In this document: piece after piece, positions 6,819 to 14,344 of the stretch
How positions within the stretch are numbered: position 1 is the first letter of the stretch
Layout of the letters: each line of letters begins with the position of its first letter
From: Gammaproteobacteria bacterium
GTDB lineage: Bacteria; Pseudomonadota; Gammaproteobacteria; Steroidobacterales; Steroidobacteraceae
DNA: 18,739 nt
Assembly (NCBI GenBank): GCA_030038645.1
Contig: JASHSR010000270.1
Coordinates: forward strand, 1-18,739
Reading direction: 5' to 3'
The notes under the pieces: model-generated
The model's input: only the letters and a program-made list of their open reading frames with translations
Told to the model about the DNA's origin: nothing
Database searches by the model: none
Made by a program: the position numbers and the translations under genes

Positions 6819-9063
6819 GGCCGGCTCACGCCGCGTCGCTCCCGCGCGAGCGGTCTCGGCGATGCTGTGGCTCGCGGCGGTCGCCGTGCTCGGCATGCGC
6901 GCGGCGACCGCGCGCGCCGAGGACGGCCACCGGCTCTGGCTGCGCTACCCCCTGCTCGAGGAGCCGTGGCGGAGCGAGTATCGAGCGGTCGCCGCGCAGA
7001 TCGTCGACTGCTCGGCGGCCCGGCAGTCCGCTGTCGCCGGGCCGCTCCGCGCGGCGCAATCGGAGCTGATGCGCGGCCTCACCGGCCTGCTCGGGGCTGC
7101 GCCCCCGGTTGCGGGGCGGATCACCGAAGCCGGCGCGCTCCTCCTCGGCACGCCGCGCTCCTGCGCGCTCGTCGCGCGCGAGCGGCTCCCGCTTCGCGCG
7201 CTCGGCTCCGAGGGATTCCTCATCCGCAGCCTCACCGTGCGCGGCCGCGCGGCGACGGTCATCGCCGCGAACACGGATGTGGGGGTGCTCTACGGCGTGT
7301 TCGACTTCCTGCGCCTGCTTCAAACGCATCGGCCGGTCGAGCATCTCGACATCTCCTCGCGCCCGCGCCTGCAGCTTCGCGTGCTCGATCACTGGGACAA
7401 TCTCGACGGCACCGTCGAGCGCGGCTACGCCGGCGCATCGATCTGGGACTGGTGGAAGCTTCCCGACTACCTCGATCCGCGGTACGTCGAGTACGCCCGG
7501 GCTTGCGCCTCGATCGGCATCAACGGCACGGTTCTCAACAACGTCAACGCCAACCCCCTGATCCTCACGCGGCCCTACCTCGTGAAGGTCGCCGCTCTCG
7601 CCGGAGTGCTCCGGCCGTACGGACTGAAGGTCTACCTCTCCGCGCGGTTCAGCGCGCCGATCGACATCGGGGGCCTGAAGACCGCGGACCCCCTCGATCC
7701 GGCCGTTCGGGCGTGGTGGCGCTCGAAGGTCGATGAGATCTACCGCCTCATCCCCGACTTCGGCGGCGTGCTGGTCAAGGCGAGCTCCGAGGGTCAGCCG
7801 GGCCCGCAGGATTACGGCCGCACGCATGCGGACGGAGCGAACATGCTCGCGGATGCGCTCGCGCCGCACGGTGGCGTCGTGATGTGGCGCGCGTTCGTCT
7901 ATGGGCACTCGAGGGAGGATCGCGCGCGGCAGGCGTACGACGAGTTCGTGCCGCTCGATGGGAAGTTCCGCCCGAACGTGCTGCTGCAGGTGAAGAACGG
8001 TCCGATCGACTTCCAGCCGCGCGAGCCCTTCCATCCGCTGTTCGGCGCGATGCGCCATACGCCCGTGATGATGGAGGTGCAGATCACGAAGGAGTATCTC
8101 GGCTTTGCGACCCACCTTGCCTATCTCGGGCCGCTGTACGAGGAGGTGCTGCGCTCGGATACCTACGCGAAGGGCAAGGGCTCGACGGTCGCCCGCGTGA
8201 TCGACGGCTCGCTCTTCGGCTACCGCATCACCGGGATGGCGGGCGTCGCCAATATCGGCGCGGACCGCAACTGGACCGGCTCCGAGTTCGATCAGGCGAA
8301 CTGGTACGTGTTCGGCCGGCTCGCCTGGGATCCGACGCTCGGCGCCAAGGCGATCGCCGAGGAGTGGGTGCGCATGACCTTCTCCAACGATCCGGCGTTC
8401 GTCGCGCCGGTCGTCGCGATGATGATGGGCTCGCGTGAAGCGGTGGTCGACTACATGACCCCGCTCGGCCTCGCTCATCAGATGGCGACCGGCACGCACT
8501 ATGGTCCCGGCCCCTGGGTGGCCGACAACCGGGAGCCGGACTGGAACCCCGTTTACTACAACCGCGCCGACTCGACGGGCATCGGATTCGACCGCACGGC
8601 GAGCGGCAGCGATGCGGTCGCCCAATACGCTCCGCACGTCGCGGCCGAGTTTTCCAATCTGAGGACCGTGCCCGAGCAGTATCTGCTCTGGTTCCACCAC
8701 GTCCCCTGGGATTATCGGCTCTCATCGGGACGCACGCTGTGGGACGAGCTCGCGCTCCACTACACCCATGGCGTCGACGCCGTCCGCGCGATGCGCAAGA
8801 CCTGGAACGGGCTCGCGGCCTACGTCGATCCCGAGCGCTACGCTGAAGTCGCCGCGTTCCTCGCCATCCAGGAGCGGGAGGCGAAGTGGTGGCGCGATGC
8901 GAGCATCGCGTATTTTCAGACGCTCTCGAAGCGCCCCCTGCCGCCGGGCGTCGCGGCTCCGGCGCACCCGCTCGCGGAGTACGAGGCCGTTTGCTTCCCG
9001 TCCAGTCCCGGCTACCCGGGCAAGACGCCGGCTTGCTCGCCGCCGAATCCCGTCATTCCGTGA
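6811..9063 (+). CDS. aguA: GH67 alpha-glucuronidase, exported
   Basis: This enzyme removes 4-O-methyl-glucuronic acid from the non-reducing end of xylo-oligosaccharides derived from glucuronoxylan. Family landmarks are VLDHWDNLDGTVERGY, SIWDW, GINGTVLNNVNAN, VKASSEGQPGPQDYGR, VKNGPIDFQPREP, VQITKEYLG and WTGSEFDQANWYVFGRLAW. Counting from ATG 6811, Glu327 (general acid), Asp400 and Glu428 have the same 73- and 28-residue spacing as the catalytic Glu/Asp/Glu of Cellvibrio GlcA67A as I remember them (292, 365, 393). The frame is open to ATG 6760, with another ATG at 6778. I prefer 6811 because it gives a 36-residue signal peptide ending ARA before EDGH and overlaps the MEKHLA stop (ATGTGTGA); its Shine-Dalgarno is weak. 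Export suggests periplasmic action. The length (750 aa) fits the family. It faces xylA tail to tail. Confidence 0.95.
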   Translation: MCEAGSRRVAPARAVSAMLWLAAVAVLGMRAATARAEDGHRLWLRYPLLEEPWRSEYRAVAAQIVDCSAARQSAVAGPLRAAQSELMRGLTGLLGAAPPVAGRITEAGALLLGTPRSCALVARERLPLRALGSEGFLIRSLTVRGRAATVIAANTDVGVLYGVFDFLRLLQTHRPVEHLDISSRPRLQLRVLDHWDNLDGTVERGYAGASIWDWWKLPDYLDPRYVEYARACASIGINGTVLNNVNANPLILTRPYLVKVAALAGVLRPYGLKVYLSARFSAPIDIGGLKTADPLDPAVRAWWRSKVDEIYRLIPDFGGVLVKASSEGQPGPQDYGRTHADGANMLADALAPHGGVVMWRAFVYGHSREDRARQAYDEFVPLDGKFRPNVLLQVKNGPIDFQPREPFHPLFGAMRHTPVMMEVQITKEYLGFATHLAYLGPLYEEVLRSDTYAKGKGSTVARVIDGSLFGYRITGMAGVANIGADRNWTGSEFDQANWYVFGRLAWDPTLGAKAIAEEWVRMTFSNDPAFVAPVVAMMMGSREAVVDYMTPLGLAHQMATGTHYGPGPWVADNREPDWNPVYYNRADSTGIGFDRTASGSDAVAQYAPHVAAEFSNLRTVPEQYLLWFHHVPWDYRLSSGRTLWDELALHYTHGVDAVRAMRKTWNGLAAYVDPERYAEVAAFLAIQEREAKWWRDASIAYFQTLSKRPLPPGVAAPAHPLAEYEAVCFPSSPGYPGKTPACSPPNPVIP

Positions 9064-9069
9064 CCTCAT

Positions 9070-9119
9070 CTTGCGGCGGCTCAACCCGCTCCGCGCAAGA
9101 CCGCCGCGGGGCACGGCGG
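9070..9119. terminator. possible bidirectional terminator region between convergent aguA and xylA
   Basis: The 67-base convergent gap contains two short GC-rich inverted repeats: CTTGCG (9070-9075) with CGCAAG (9094-9099), and CCGCCG (9101-9106) with CGGCGG (9114-9119) across a 7-base loop. No T-run follows on either strand, so this is a positional call with weak structural support. Confidence 0.3.
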
Positions 9120-9130
9120 GCGCGCGGCGC

Positions 9131-10447
9131 TCAATATCTGCAGTGCCGCGCGATGAGGCTCTCGGCGAGCTCCTGCCGGCCCGAGCGGGGAGCGGGATCG
9201 AAGCCCTTCTCGGCCGCGAGGTCGGCGAGGCCCGCGAGCGTCAGCGAGCCGCCCGCGATCTGCCGGCCGAGCTCGCTCTGCCAGCCTCGATAGCGCTCCT
9301 CCCGCAGCCGCTCGAGCGCGCCTTCGGCGACCACGTCCGCCGCCGCGAGCAGCGCGCGCGCGACCGTATCGATGCCGCCGATGTGAGCGAGATACAGATC
9401 CCGGGGGTCCACGGACTGGCGGCGCAGCTTCGCATCGAAGTTGAATCCGCCGGTGCCGAACCCCCCGTCCTGCACGAGCTGAACGAGCGCGGGCACGAGC
9501 TCCTGCGCGTTGTTCGGGAACTGGTCCGTATCCCAGCCGTTGCGCGGATCCCCGCGATTGATGTCGATCGAGCCGAAGATGCCGTACGCGCGCGCCGTTG
9601 CGACCTCGTGCTCGAAATCGAGTCCGGCGAGCGTCGCGTGATTGACCTCGATGTTCACCTTGACCTCGCCGGCGAGCCCGTAGCGCTGCAGGAAGGCGAA
9701 GACGGCGGCGACGTCGTGGTCGTATTGATGCTTGGTGGGCTCGAACGGCTTCGGCTCGACGAGAATCGTGCCCTTGAAGCCGATCCGATGCTTGTGCTCG
9801 ACGACCATCGAGAGGAAGCGGCCGTATCGATCGAGCTCTCGGGGCAGATCCGTGTTGAGCAGCGAGTCGTAGCCCTCCCGGCCGCCCCACAGCACGTAGT
9901 TCTCTCCGCCGAGCCGCTGAGTCGTCTCGAGGCACGCGCGCACTTGCGCCGCAGCCCACGCGTAGACTTCCGGGTCGGGGCTGGTGGCCGCGCCGCCCGC
10001 GTAGCGCGGATGGCTGAAGAGGTTGGCCGTGCCCCACAGGAGCTTCACGCCCGTCGAGTGCATCTTCGCCGCCATCTTCTCCTCGATTCTGAGGAGGCTC
10101 GAGGTGTGCTCCTTCGGCGTCGTGGCGCTCGCCATCACATCCACGTCGTGGAAGGTGAAGTAGCGCGTTCCGAGCCGCGCGATGAAATCGAAGGCCGCAT
10201 CGAGCTTCTCCTCGGCCATCGCCTGGGTGACCGGAAATCCGAGCCAGGGGCGCGGCAGCGTGCCGCCGCCGAACATGTCCAAGCCCGGCCAGTTGAACGA
10301 ATGCCAGTAGCACACCGCGAATCGCAGCCAGTCCTCCATGCGCTTGCCGAGGACGACGCGGTCCTTGTCGTAGATGCGGTAAGCGAGCTCGTTGCGGGTC
10401 TGAGGCCCCTCGAAGCGAACCGGCTCGACGCTCGAGAACAGAGTCAT
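9131..10447 (-). CDS. xylA: xylose isomerase
   Basis: This 438-residue cytoplasmic enzyme converts D-xylose to D-xylulose using two divalent metals. The catalytic pair His100/Asp103 lies in YFTFHDVDV. Metal ligands are Glu231 and Lys233 in VEPKPFEPTKHQYD, Glu267 and His270 in NIEVNHATLAG, Asp295 in SIDINRGD, and Asp306 and Asp308 in GWDTDQFPNN. These numbers are each one less than the corresponding E. coli XylA residues, and the length is nearly the same, so this is a class II (long N-terminus) isomerase. It is the last gene of the xylose operon. Its ATG overlaps the xylB stop (ATGA), and a GGAG element (complement of 10456-10459) inside the end of xylB serves it. Nothing appears missing or truncated. 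Confidence 0.98.
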   Translation of the reverse strand: MTLFSSVEPVRFEGPQTRNELAYRIYDKDRVVLGKRMEDWLRFAVCYWHSFNWPGLDMFGGGTLPRPWLGFPVTQAMAEEKLDAAFDFIARLGTRYFTFHDVDVMASATTPKEHTSSLLRIEEKMAAKMHSTGVKLLWGTANLFSHPRYAGGAATSPDPEVYAWAAAQVRACLETTQRLGGENYVLWGGREGYDSLLNTDLPRELDRYGRFLSMVVEHKHRIGFKGTILVEPKPFEPTKHQYDHDVAAVFAFLQRYGLAGEVKVNIEVNHATLAGLDFEHEVATARAYGIFGSIDINRGDPRNGWDTDQFPNNAQELVPALVQLVQDGGFGTGGFNFDAKLRRQSVDPRDLYLAHIGGIDTVARALLAAADVVAEGALERLREERYRGWQSELGRQIAGGSLTLAGLADLAAEKGFDPAPRSGRQELAESLIARHCRY

Positions 10448-11904
10448 GTTGAGTACTCCAAGAACGTGCTCTTCAAATCCCGGTAAAGCCGGACGAACGT
10501 GCGACGCCGCGCGGCGAGCAGGGAGGCCAATTCGGGGTCGGGCCGTACCACGCGCTCGATGGCCGGCGCGACGCAGACCTCCTCCACCCGCTCGCCGCCC
10601 GAGGCGAGCCGGGCGAGCCGGGCCGCGCCCAAGGCGGCGCCGACCTCGCTCGCCCGCCGGTATGTGAGCGGCCGGCCGAGCGCGGCGGCGAGCAGCTCGC
10701 CCCAGTACGGCAGGCGCGATCCGCCGCCGGTCACGCTGATCTCACCGACCGTCCCGCCTTTCTCGAGCAGCACGTCGAGCCCGTCGGCGAGCCCGAGCGC
10801 GACGCCCTCGAGCGCCGCGCCCGCGAGGTCCGCGGCGGTCGTGTCCGGGCGGATGCCGAAGAGGACACCTCGGCAATGCGGATCGTTGTGCGGGGTGCGC
10901 TCGCCGGTCAAGTAGGGCAGCAAGAAGGGCGAGTCGCGCGTGAGGCCTCGAGCCTCCGCCGCCTCGGCGAGGCGCGCGAGGTCGGGCCGGCCCGTGAGCT
11001 GCGCGACCCAATCGAGCACGCTCGCCGCGCTCAGCATCACCGACATCTGATGCCAGCGGCCGGGCAGGCAGTGGCAGAACGCGTGCGCGGCGCCGTCGGG
11101 GTTCGGGCGGAAGCGGTCGGTCACGACGAAGAGAACGCCGGAGGTTCCGAGCGAGAGAAACGCTTCGCCGGGCGCCACCACGCCGAGCCCGACGGCGCTC
11201 GCCGCGTTGTCGCCGGCGCCGCCGGCGAGCAGCACTCTCGGCAGCCCGAGCTGCTCGGCCGCGCGGGCGGTGAGCGTGCCCGACGGGCGCGTGCCCTCTA
11301 CCAGCCGCGGCACGTGCCGCCGCGCGAGGCCCGTCGCGGCGAGCATCGCATCCGACCAGTCCCGGGCGCCCACGTCGAGCCAGCCGGTGCCGGACGCATC
11401 CGACAGGTCGCTCGCCTTGTCGCCCGTCATCCTCAGCCGCACGTAGTCCTTCGGCAGGAGCACGCAGGCCGTGCGCCGGAACACTTCGGGCTCGTGACGC
11501 GACACCCAGAGCAGCTTCGGGGCCGTGAAGCCGGGCATCATGATGTTGCCCGTGATCGCGCGGGAGTCCGGCGCGATGCGCTCGAGGTCGAGGCACTCCT
11601 GTGCGGAGCGGCTGTCGTTCCACAGTATCGCAGGGCGCAGCGGGCGATCCTCCCGATCGAGCAGCGTCGCGCCGTGCATCTGGCCGCTGAGGCCCGCTGC
11701 GCGCACCGCCGCGCGCGCGCCGGCCGGCAGCTCCGCGACGGCGCGGACGGTCGCCTGCCACCACGCTTGCGGATCCTGCTCGGAGTATCCGGGCCGCGGG
11801 CGGCTCACTTCGAGCGGAGCCGAGGCTTGCGCGACGAGCGCGCCACCTTCGTCGACGACGACGGTCTTCACTCCGGAGGTGCCGATGTCGATGCCGAGAT
11901 ACAT
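10444..11904 (-). CDS. xylB: xylulokinase
   Basis: This 486-residue FGGY-family sugar kinase phosphorylates D-xylulose to D-xylulose 5-phosphate, feeding the pentose phosphate pathway. The N-terminal ATPase lobe starts YLGIDIGTSGVKTVVVD, and the substrate region contains GLSGQMHGATLLD and AILWNDSRS. The catalytic base is Asp232 in GGAGDNAASAVG, and the second lobe has FLSLGTSGVLF, LPYLTGERTPHNDP and the nucleotide-binding VTGGGSRLPYWGELLA. Length and motif order match bacterial XylB closely. Its start codon shares one base with the stop of the upstream epimerase (TGATG), and its stop overlaps the xylA start by 4 bases, so translation of the three is probably coupled. Identity as xylulokinase and not another FGGY kinase is supported by the adjoining xylA and xylE. 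Confidence 0.97.
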   Translation of the reverse strand: MYLGIDIGTSGVKTVVVDEGGALVAQASAPLEVSRPRPGYSEQDPQAWWQATVRAVAELPAGARAAVRAAGLSGQMHGATLLDREDRPLRPAILWNDSRSAQECLDLERIAPDSRAITGNIMMPGFTAPKLLWVSRHEPEVFRRTACVLLPKDYVRLRMTGDKASDLSDASGTGWLDVGARDWSDAMLAATGLARRHVPRLVEGTRPSGTLTARAAEQLGLPRVLLAGGAGDNAASAVGLGVVAPGEAFLSLGTSGVLFVVTDRFRPNPDGAAHAFCHCLPGRWHQMSVMLSAASVLDWVAQLTGRPDLARLAEAAEARGLTRDSPFLLPYLTGERTPHNDPHCRGVLFGIRPDTTAADLAGAALEGVALGLADGLDVLLEKGGTVGEISVTGGGSRLPYWGELLAAALGRPLTYRRASEVGAALGAARLARLASGGERVEEVCVAPAIERVVRPDPELASLLAARRRTFVRLYRDLKSTFLEYST

Positions 11905-12764
11905 CAGCGCTCAGCTCTCAATTGCAACTCGATCGCCATCCGCTCTCCCCGCGCGAGCGCCGGCACCTCCTCGGCGTTTCGCCCGAGGGCGCCCGGCGCC
12001 CCGGTCTGCGGCTCGATGCAGAAGAAGTCGCGCCCGACCGGCGTGTACACGTGCAGGAACGGACAGCGGAGCGCTCGAACGTCAACGGTCAGGTCCGGCC
12101 ATTCGAGCGAGGCACGGCCGTCCCAGCCGCAGAAGCAGTGATCGAGCGGGACGGCCTGCACGCTCCGGCGCGGCTCGAAGCGCCACGCGGCCGGCGTCTC
12201 CGTCTCTGCGACGGGCAACGCGGCGGCATCGGTGAGCCAGACGCGCGGCAGGCGCGCCTGCAGCCGCGCCTGCGCGGCCCGTGGAAAGTAAGGATGCAGG
12301 CCGAGCATCGCCGGCATCGGCGCATCGGTCACATTCTCGATCGCGAGCTCGATCGACAGCTCATCGGGCCGCAGCCGCAAACGCTGCTCGCAGCGGTAAC
12401 GCCACGGCCACTCATCGCCGCCCCCCTCGAAGCGAAGTGTCGCGCTCGTTGCGCTCGCCGCCGTCACCTCCCAGGTTGCGCGCCAGCCCTGGCCGTGGAT
12501 CGGGTGGGGGTCCTCGCTCCAATTCGGCTCGAGCCCCACGCTGCGCCCGGCGAAACTGAAGCGGCCGTGGGCGATGCGGTTGACGAACGGCACCATCGGA
12601 AAGCAGGCCGCGCCGAACGGATCGCCGGGCATGGCGGGGGAGGCGGGGCGCAGGATATCCCTGCCGTGCCAGGTGAGCTCGCGAATCGCTCCCCCCGATT
12701 GCGGAGCCACGACGAGCCGCGCGGCCTGGTGTTGCAGCACCAGAGGGCCTCCGTAGCTCGTCAT
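11904..12764 (-). CDS. aldose 1-epimerase (mutarotase) family protein
   Basis: This 286-residue cytoplasmic protein has the beta-sandwich mutarotase signature. Substrate and catalytic residues fall at His90 in HPIHGQGWRATW, His157 in LGLHPYF and Glu251 in CIEPQTG, with NRIAHG (62-67) supplying the expected Asn-Arg. It is predicted to interconvert alpha and beta anomers of an aldose. Placed between the xylose symporter and xylulokinase, the likely substrate is xylose, providing the alpha-pyranose form favoured by the isomerase (inference). It is shorter than classic GalM (about 340-350 residues) and belongs to the short COG2017-like group. It starts 21 bases after xylE, and its stop overlaps the xylB start by one base. 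No signal peptide is present. Confidence 0.92.
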   Translation of the reverse strand: MTSYGGPLVLQHQAARLVVAPQSGGAIRELTWHGRDILRPASPAMPGDPFGAACFPMVPFVNRIAHGRFSFAGRSVGLEPNWSEDPHPIHGQGWRATWEVTAASATSATLRFEGGGDEWPWRYRCEQRLRLRPDELSIELAIENVTDAPMPAMLGLHPYFPRAAQARLQARLPRVWLTDAAALPVAETETPAAWRFEPRRSVQAVPLDHCFCGWDGRASLEWPDLTVDVRALRCPFLHVYTPVGRDFFCIEPQTGAPGALGRNAEEVPALARGERMAIELQLRAER

Positions 12765-12785
12765 GCAGGCCGTCCGATACGGCGG

Positions 12786-14255
12786 TCAGCCCGCGGCCGA
12801 CTGCTTGGCGGCGGCCGTCGCACGAGCATCCCCGCCCGTCCACAGGTTTTGAATCTCCTCGAGCGTTCGGCGCCGCGTCTCGGGCACGTAGAGCCAGACG
12901 AAGGCTGCGGCGAGAAAGCTCATGCCACCGTATACCCAGTAGGGGAAGGCGTGGTTCCACAGGGCGTTCAGCGTCGAATTGCCGATGAGGATCTTGAACG
13001 ACCAGGAGACGAAGAGATTGGCGATCCACTGGGCCGCGACCGCGATCGCCATCGCCCGGCTCTTGATCGAGTTCGGGAACATCTCCGAGAGCAGCACCCA
13101 GGTGACCGGCCCCCAGGAGAGCGCGAACCCCGCGATGTAGGCCATCGCGGCGATCAGCGGACCGGTGCCCTCGGCGTTCGCCTTGAACTGAAATCCGAGC
13201 GTCACCATGGCGACGCCCATCACGAGTCCCCCGCCGATCAGCAGCGGCTTGCGCCCGAGGCGGTCCACCGTCGCGATGGCGACGAGCGTGAAGACGACGT
13301 TCGCCACCCCGACGATGACGGTTTGCCACAGCGCGGAGTCGGTCGAGGCGCCGAGGTTCTTGAACATGAGCGGCGCGTAGTAGAGCACCGCGTTGATCCC
13401 GACGAGCTGCTGGAACACCGAGAGCAGGATCCCGGCGACGATCACGAGCGAGCCGAAGGCGAAGAGACTCACGGTCCCCGACTGGGACGCGACGCGGAGC
13501 GACTCGCGGATGTCCGCGATGACCCTGTGCGCCTCGCTCTCTCCGACGAGACGCCGCAGGACCCCGAGCGCCCGGTCGTCGTGGCCCTTGATCACGAACC
13601 AGCGCGGCGTGTCCGGAACCCGAAGCAGCAGCGCGAGGAACAGCACGGCGGGCACGGCCTCCGAGAGCAGCATGAGCCGCCACCCGGTCGCGTGAATCCA
13701 GGCCTCGTTCCCCTGGGACGCGATGGCCCAGTTCACGAAGTACACGAGCAGCATCCCGAGGACGATCGAGAGCTGATTGAAGGAGACGAGCCGGCCGCGA
13801 ATGCGGCTCGGCGCGATCTCCGCGATGTAAAGCGGCGAGAGCATCGAGGCGATCCCGACGCCGACGCCGCAGAGGATGCGGTACAGGATGAACGGCGTGA
13901 GCGCCCGGGGGCCCATCCCGCCGATCGGTCCGAGACCGAGCTCGGGATACGCGGAGCCGCCGGCGGAGACGAGGAACAGCGCCGCCGCGATCAGCAACCC
14001 GCCCTTGCGGCCGAGCGCGTTCGACGCCCAGCCCGCGAGGCTCGAGCCGACGACGCATCCGAAGAGGGCGCTCGAGATGGTCCAGCCCGAGAGGCTGCTG
14101 CGGGCGGTCTCCGAGAGCTGCAGCGGATCGATGAAGTTCGCGTCGATCGAGCTCACGGCGCCGGAGATCACCGCGGTGTCGTAGCCGAAGAGCAGGCCGC
14201 CGAGCGTGGCGACGAACGTGAGCCTCATCACCAAAGAAGCGCTGTCGGTGCTCAT
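12786..14255 (-). CDS. xylE: D-xylose/proton symporter, MFS sugar porter family
   Basis: This 489-residue, 12-helix inner-membrane transporter resembles E. coli XylE along its whole length. TM1 carries GGLLFGYDTAVISGAV with Asp26, the proton-coupling position. Others are Arg126 in LYRILCGVGVG, Gln161 in SFNQLSIV, Glu199 in LLSEAVPA, the sugar-binding Gln282/Gln283 and Asn288 in FQQLVGINAVLYYAP, Trp386 in WGPVTWVLLSE, and Gln409/Trp410 in AAQWIAN. The sugar porter motifs RRK-type NALGRKG, PDTPRW, DRLGRKP and PETRRRTLEE are all present. All sugar-contacting residues known from XylE appear conserved, which supports xylose over a generic hexose. It is the first structural gene behind the operator/promoter at 14308-14337, with a purine-rich AGAGGGG just before its ATG. 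Confidence 0.95.
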   Translation of the reverse strand: MSTDSASLVMRLTFVATLGGLLFGYDTAVISGAVSSIDANFIDPLQLSETARSSLSGWTISSALFGCVVGSSLAGWASNALGRKGGLLIAAALFLVSAGGSAYPELGLGPIGGMGPRALTPFILYRILCGVGVGIASMLSPLYIAEIAPSRIRGRLVSFNQLSIVLGMLLVYFVNWAIASQGNEAWIHATGWRLMLLSEAVPAVLFLALLLRVPDTPRWFVIKGHDDRALGVLRRLVGESEAHRVIADIRESLRVASQSGTVSLFAFGSLVIVAGILLSVFQQLVGINAVLYYAPLMFKNLGASTDSALWQTVIVGVANVVFTLVAIATVDRLGRKPLLIGGGLVMGVAMVTLGFQFKANAEGTGPLIAAMAYIAGFALSWGPVTWVLLSEMFPNSIKSRAMAIAVAAQWIANLFVSWSFKILIGNSTLNALWNHAFPYWVYGGMSFLAAAFVWLYVPETRRRTLEEIQNLWTGGDARATAAAKQSAAG

Positions 14256-14307
14256 GCCCCCTCTTGCGGCGCTCGAGTGTCGGAAGAATTCCGCGAAGCC
14301 GGCCGGT

Positions 14308-14337
14308 ATGGTAGCGCTATCAATTCGGCCGCGTCAA
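14308..14337 (-). promoter_or_regulatory. promoter of the xylE-epimerase-xylB-xylA operon
   Basis: Read on the minus strand, TTGACG (complement of 14332-14337, 5 of 6 to consensus) and TACCAT (complement of 14308-14313, 4 of 6) are separated by 18 bases. Transcription would begin near 14301, giving a leader of about 45 bases before the xylE ATG. The -35 begins only a few bases beyond the regulator's stop codon. The operator occupies the spacer and -10. Confidence 0.6.
14309..14322. promoter_or_regulatory. LacI-type operator (xyl-box) TGGTAGCGCTATCA
   Basis: This 14-base near-perfect palindrome (only the third pair from each end fails) is centred on AGCGCT, the central CG step typical of LacI-family operators. 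It matches 13 of 14 positions of the Xanthomonas xyl-box TGGTAGCGCTAACA as I remember it. It overlaps the predicted -10 of the operon and lies between the LacI-family gene and its presumed target, so binding would block RNA polymerase. I found no second full copy in the window. Confidence 0.75.
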
Positions 14338-14344
14338 TTTGCGC

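Noticed and set aside
6826..8700. 624-codon minus-strand frame opposite the GH67 gene
   Set aside because: Low-complexity Arg/Glu/His/Val composition and full overlap with a convincing alpha-glucuronidase mark it as a shadow.
4550..9063. Complete known defence system (Thoeris, CBASS) around the SLOG gene
   Set aside because: No TIR, cyclic-nucleotide synthase, ThsA-like sirtuin or SMODS gene is present, so only a novel or non-defence role can be proposed.
8768..10486. 572-codon plus-strand frame across the end of GH67 and xylA
   Set aside because: It is antisense to xylA, whose metal-binding residues are all intact, and it spans the convergent junction without any start signal or domain.
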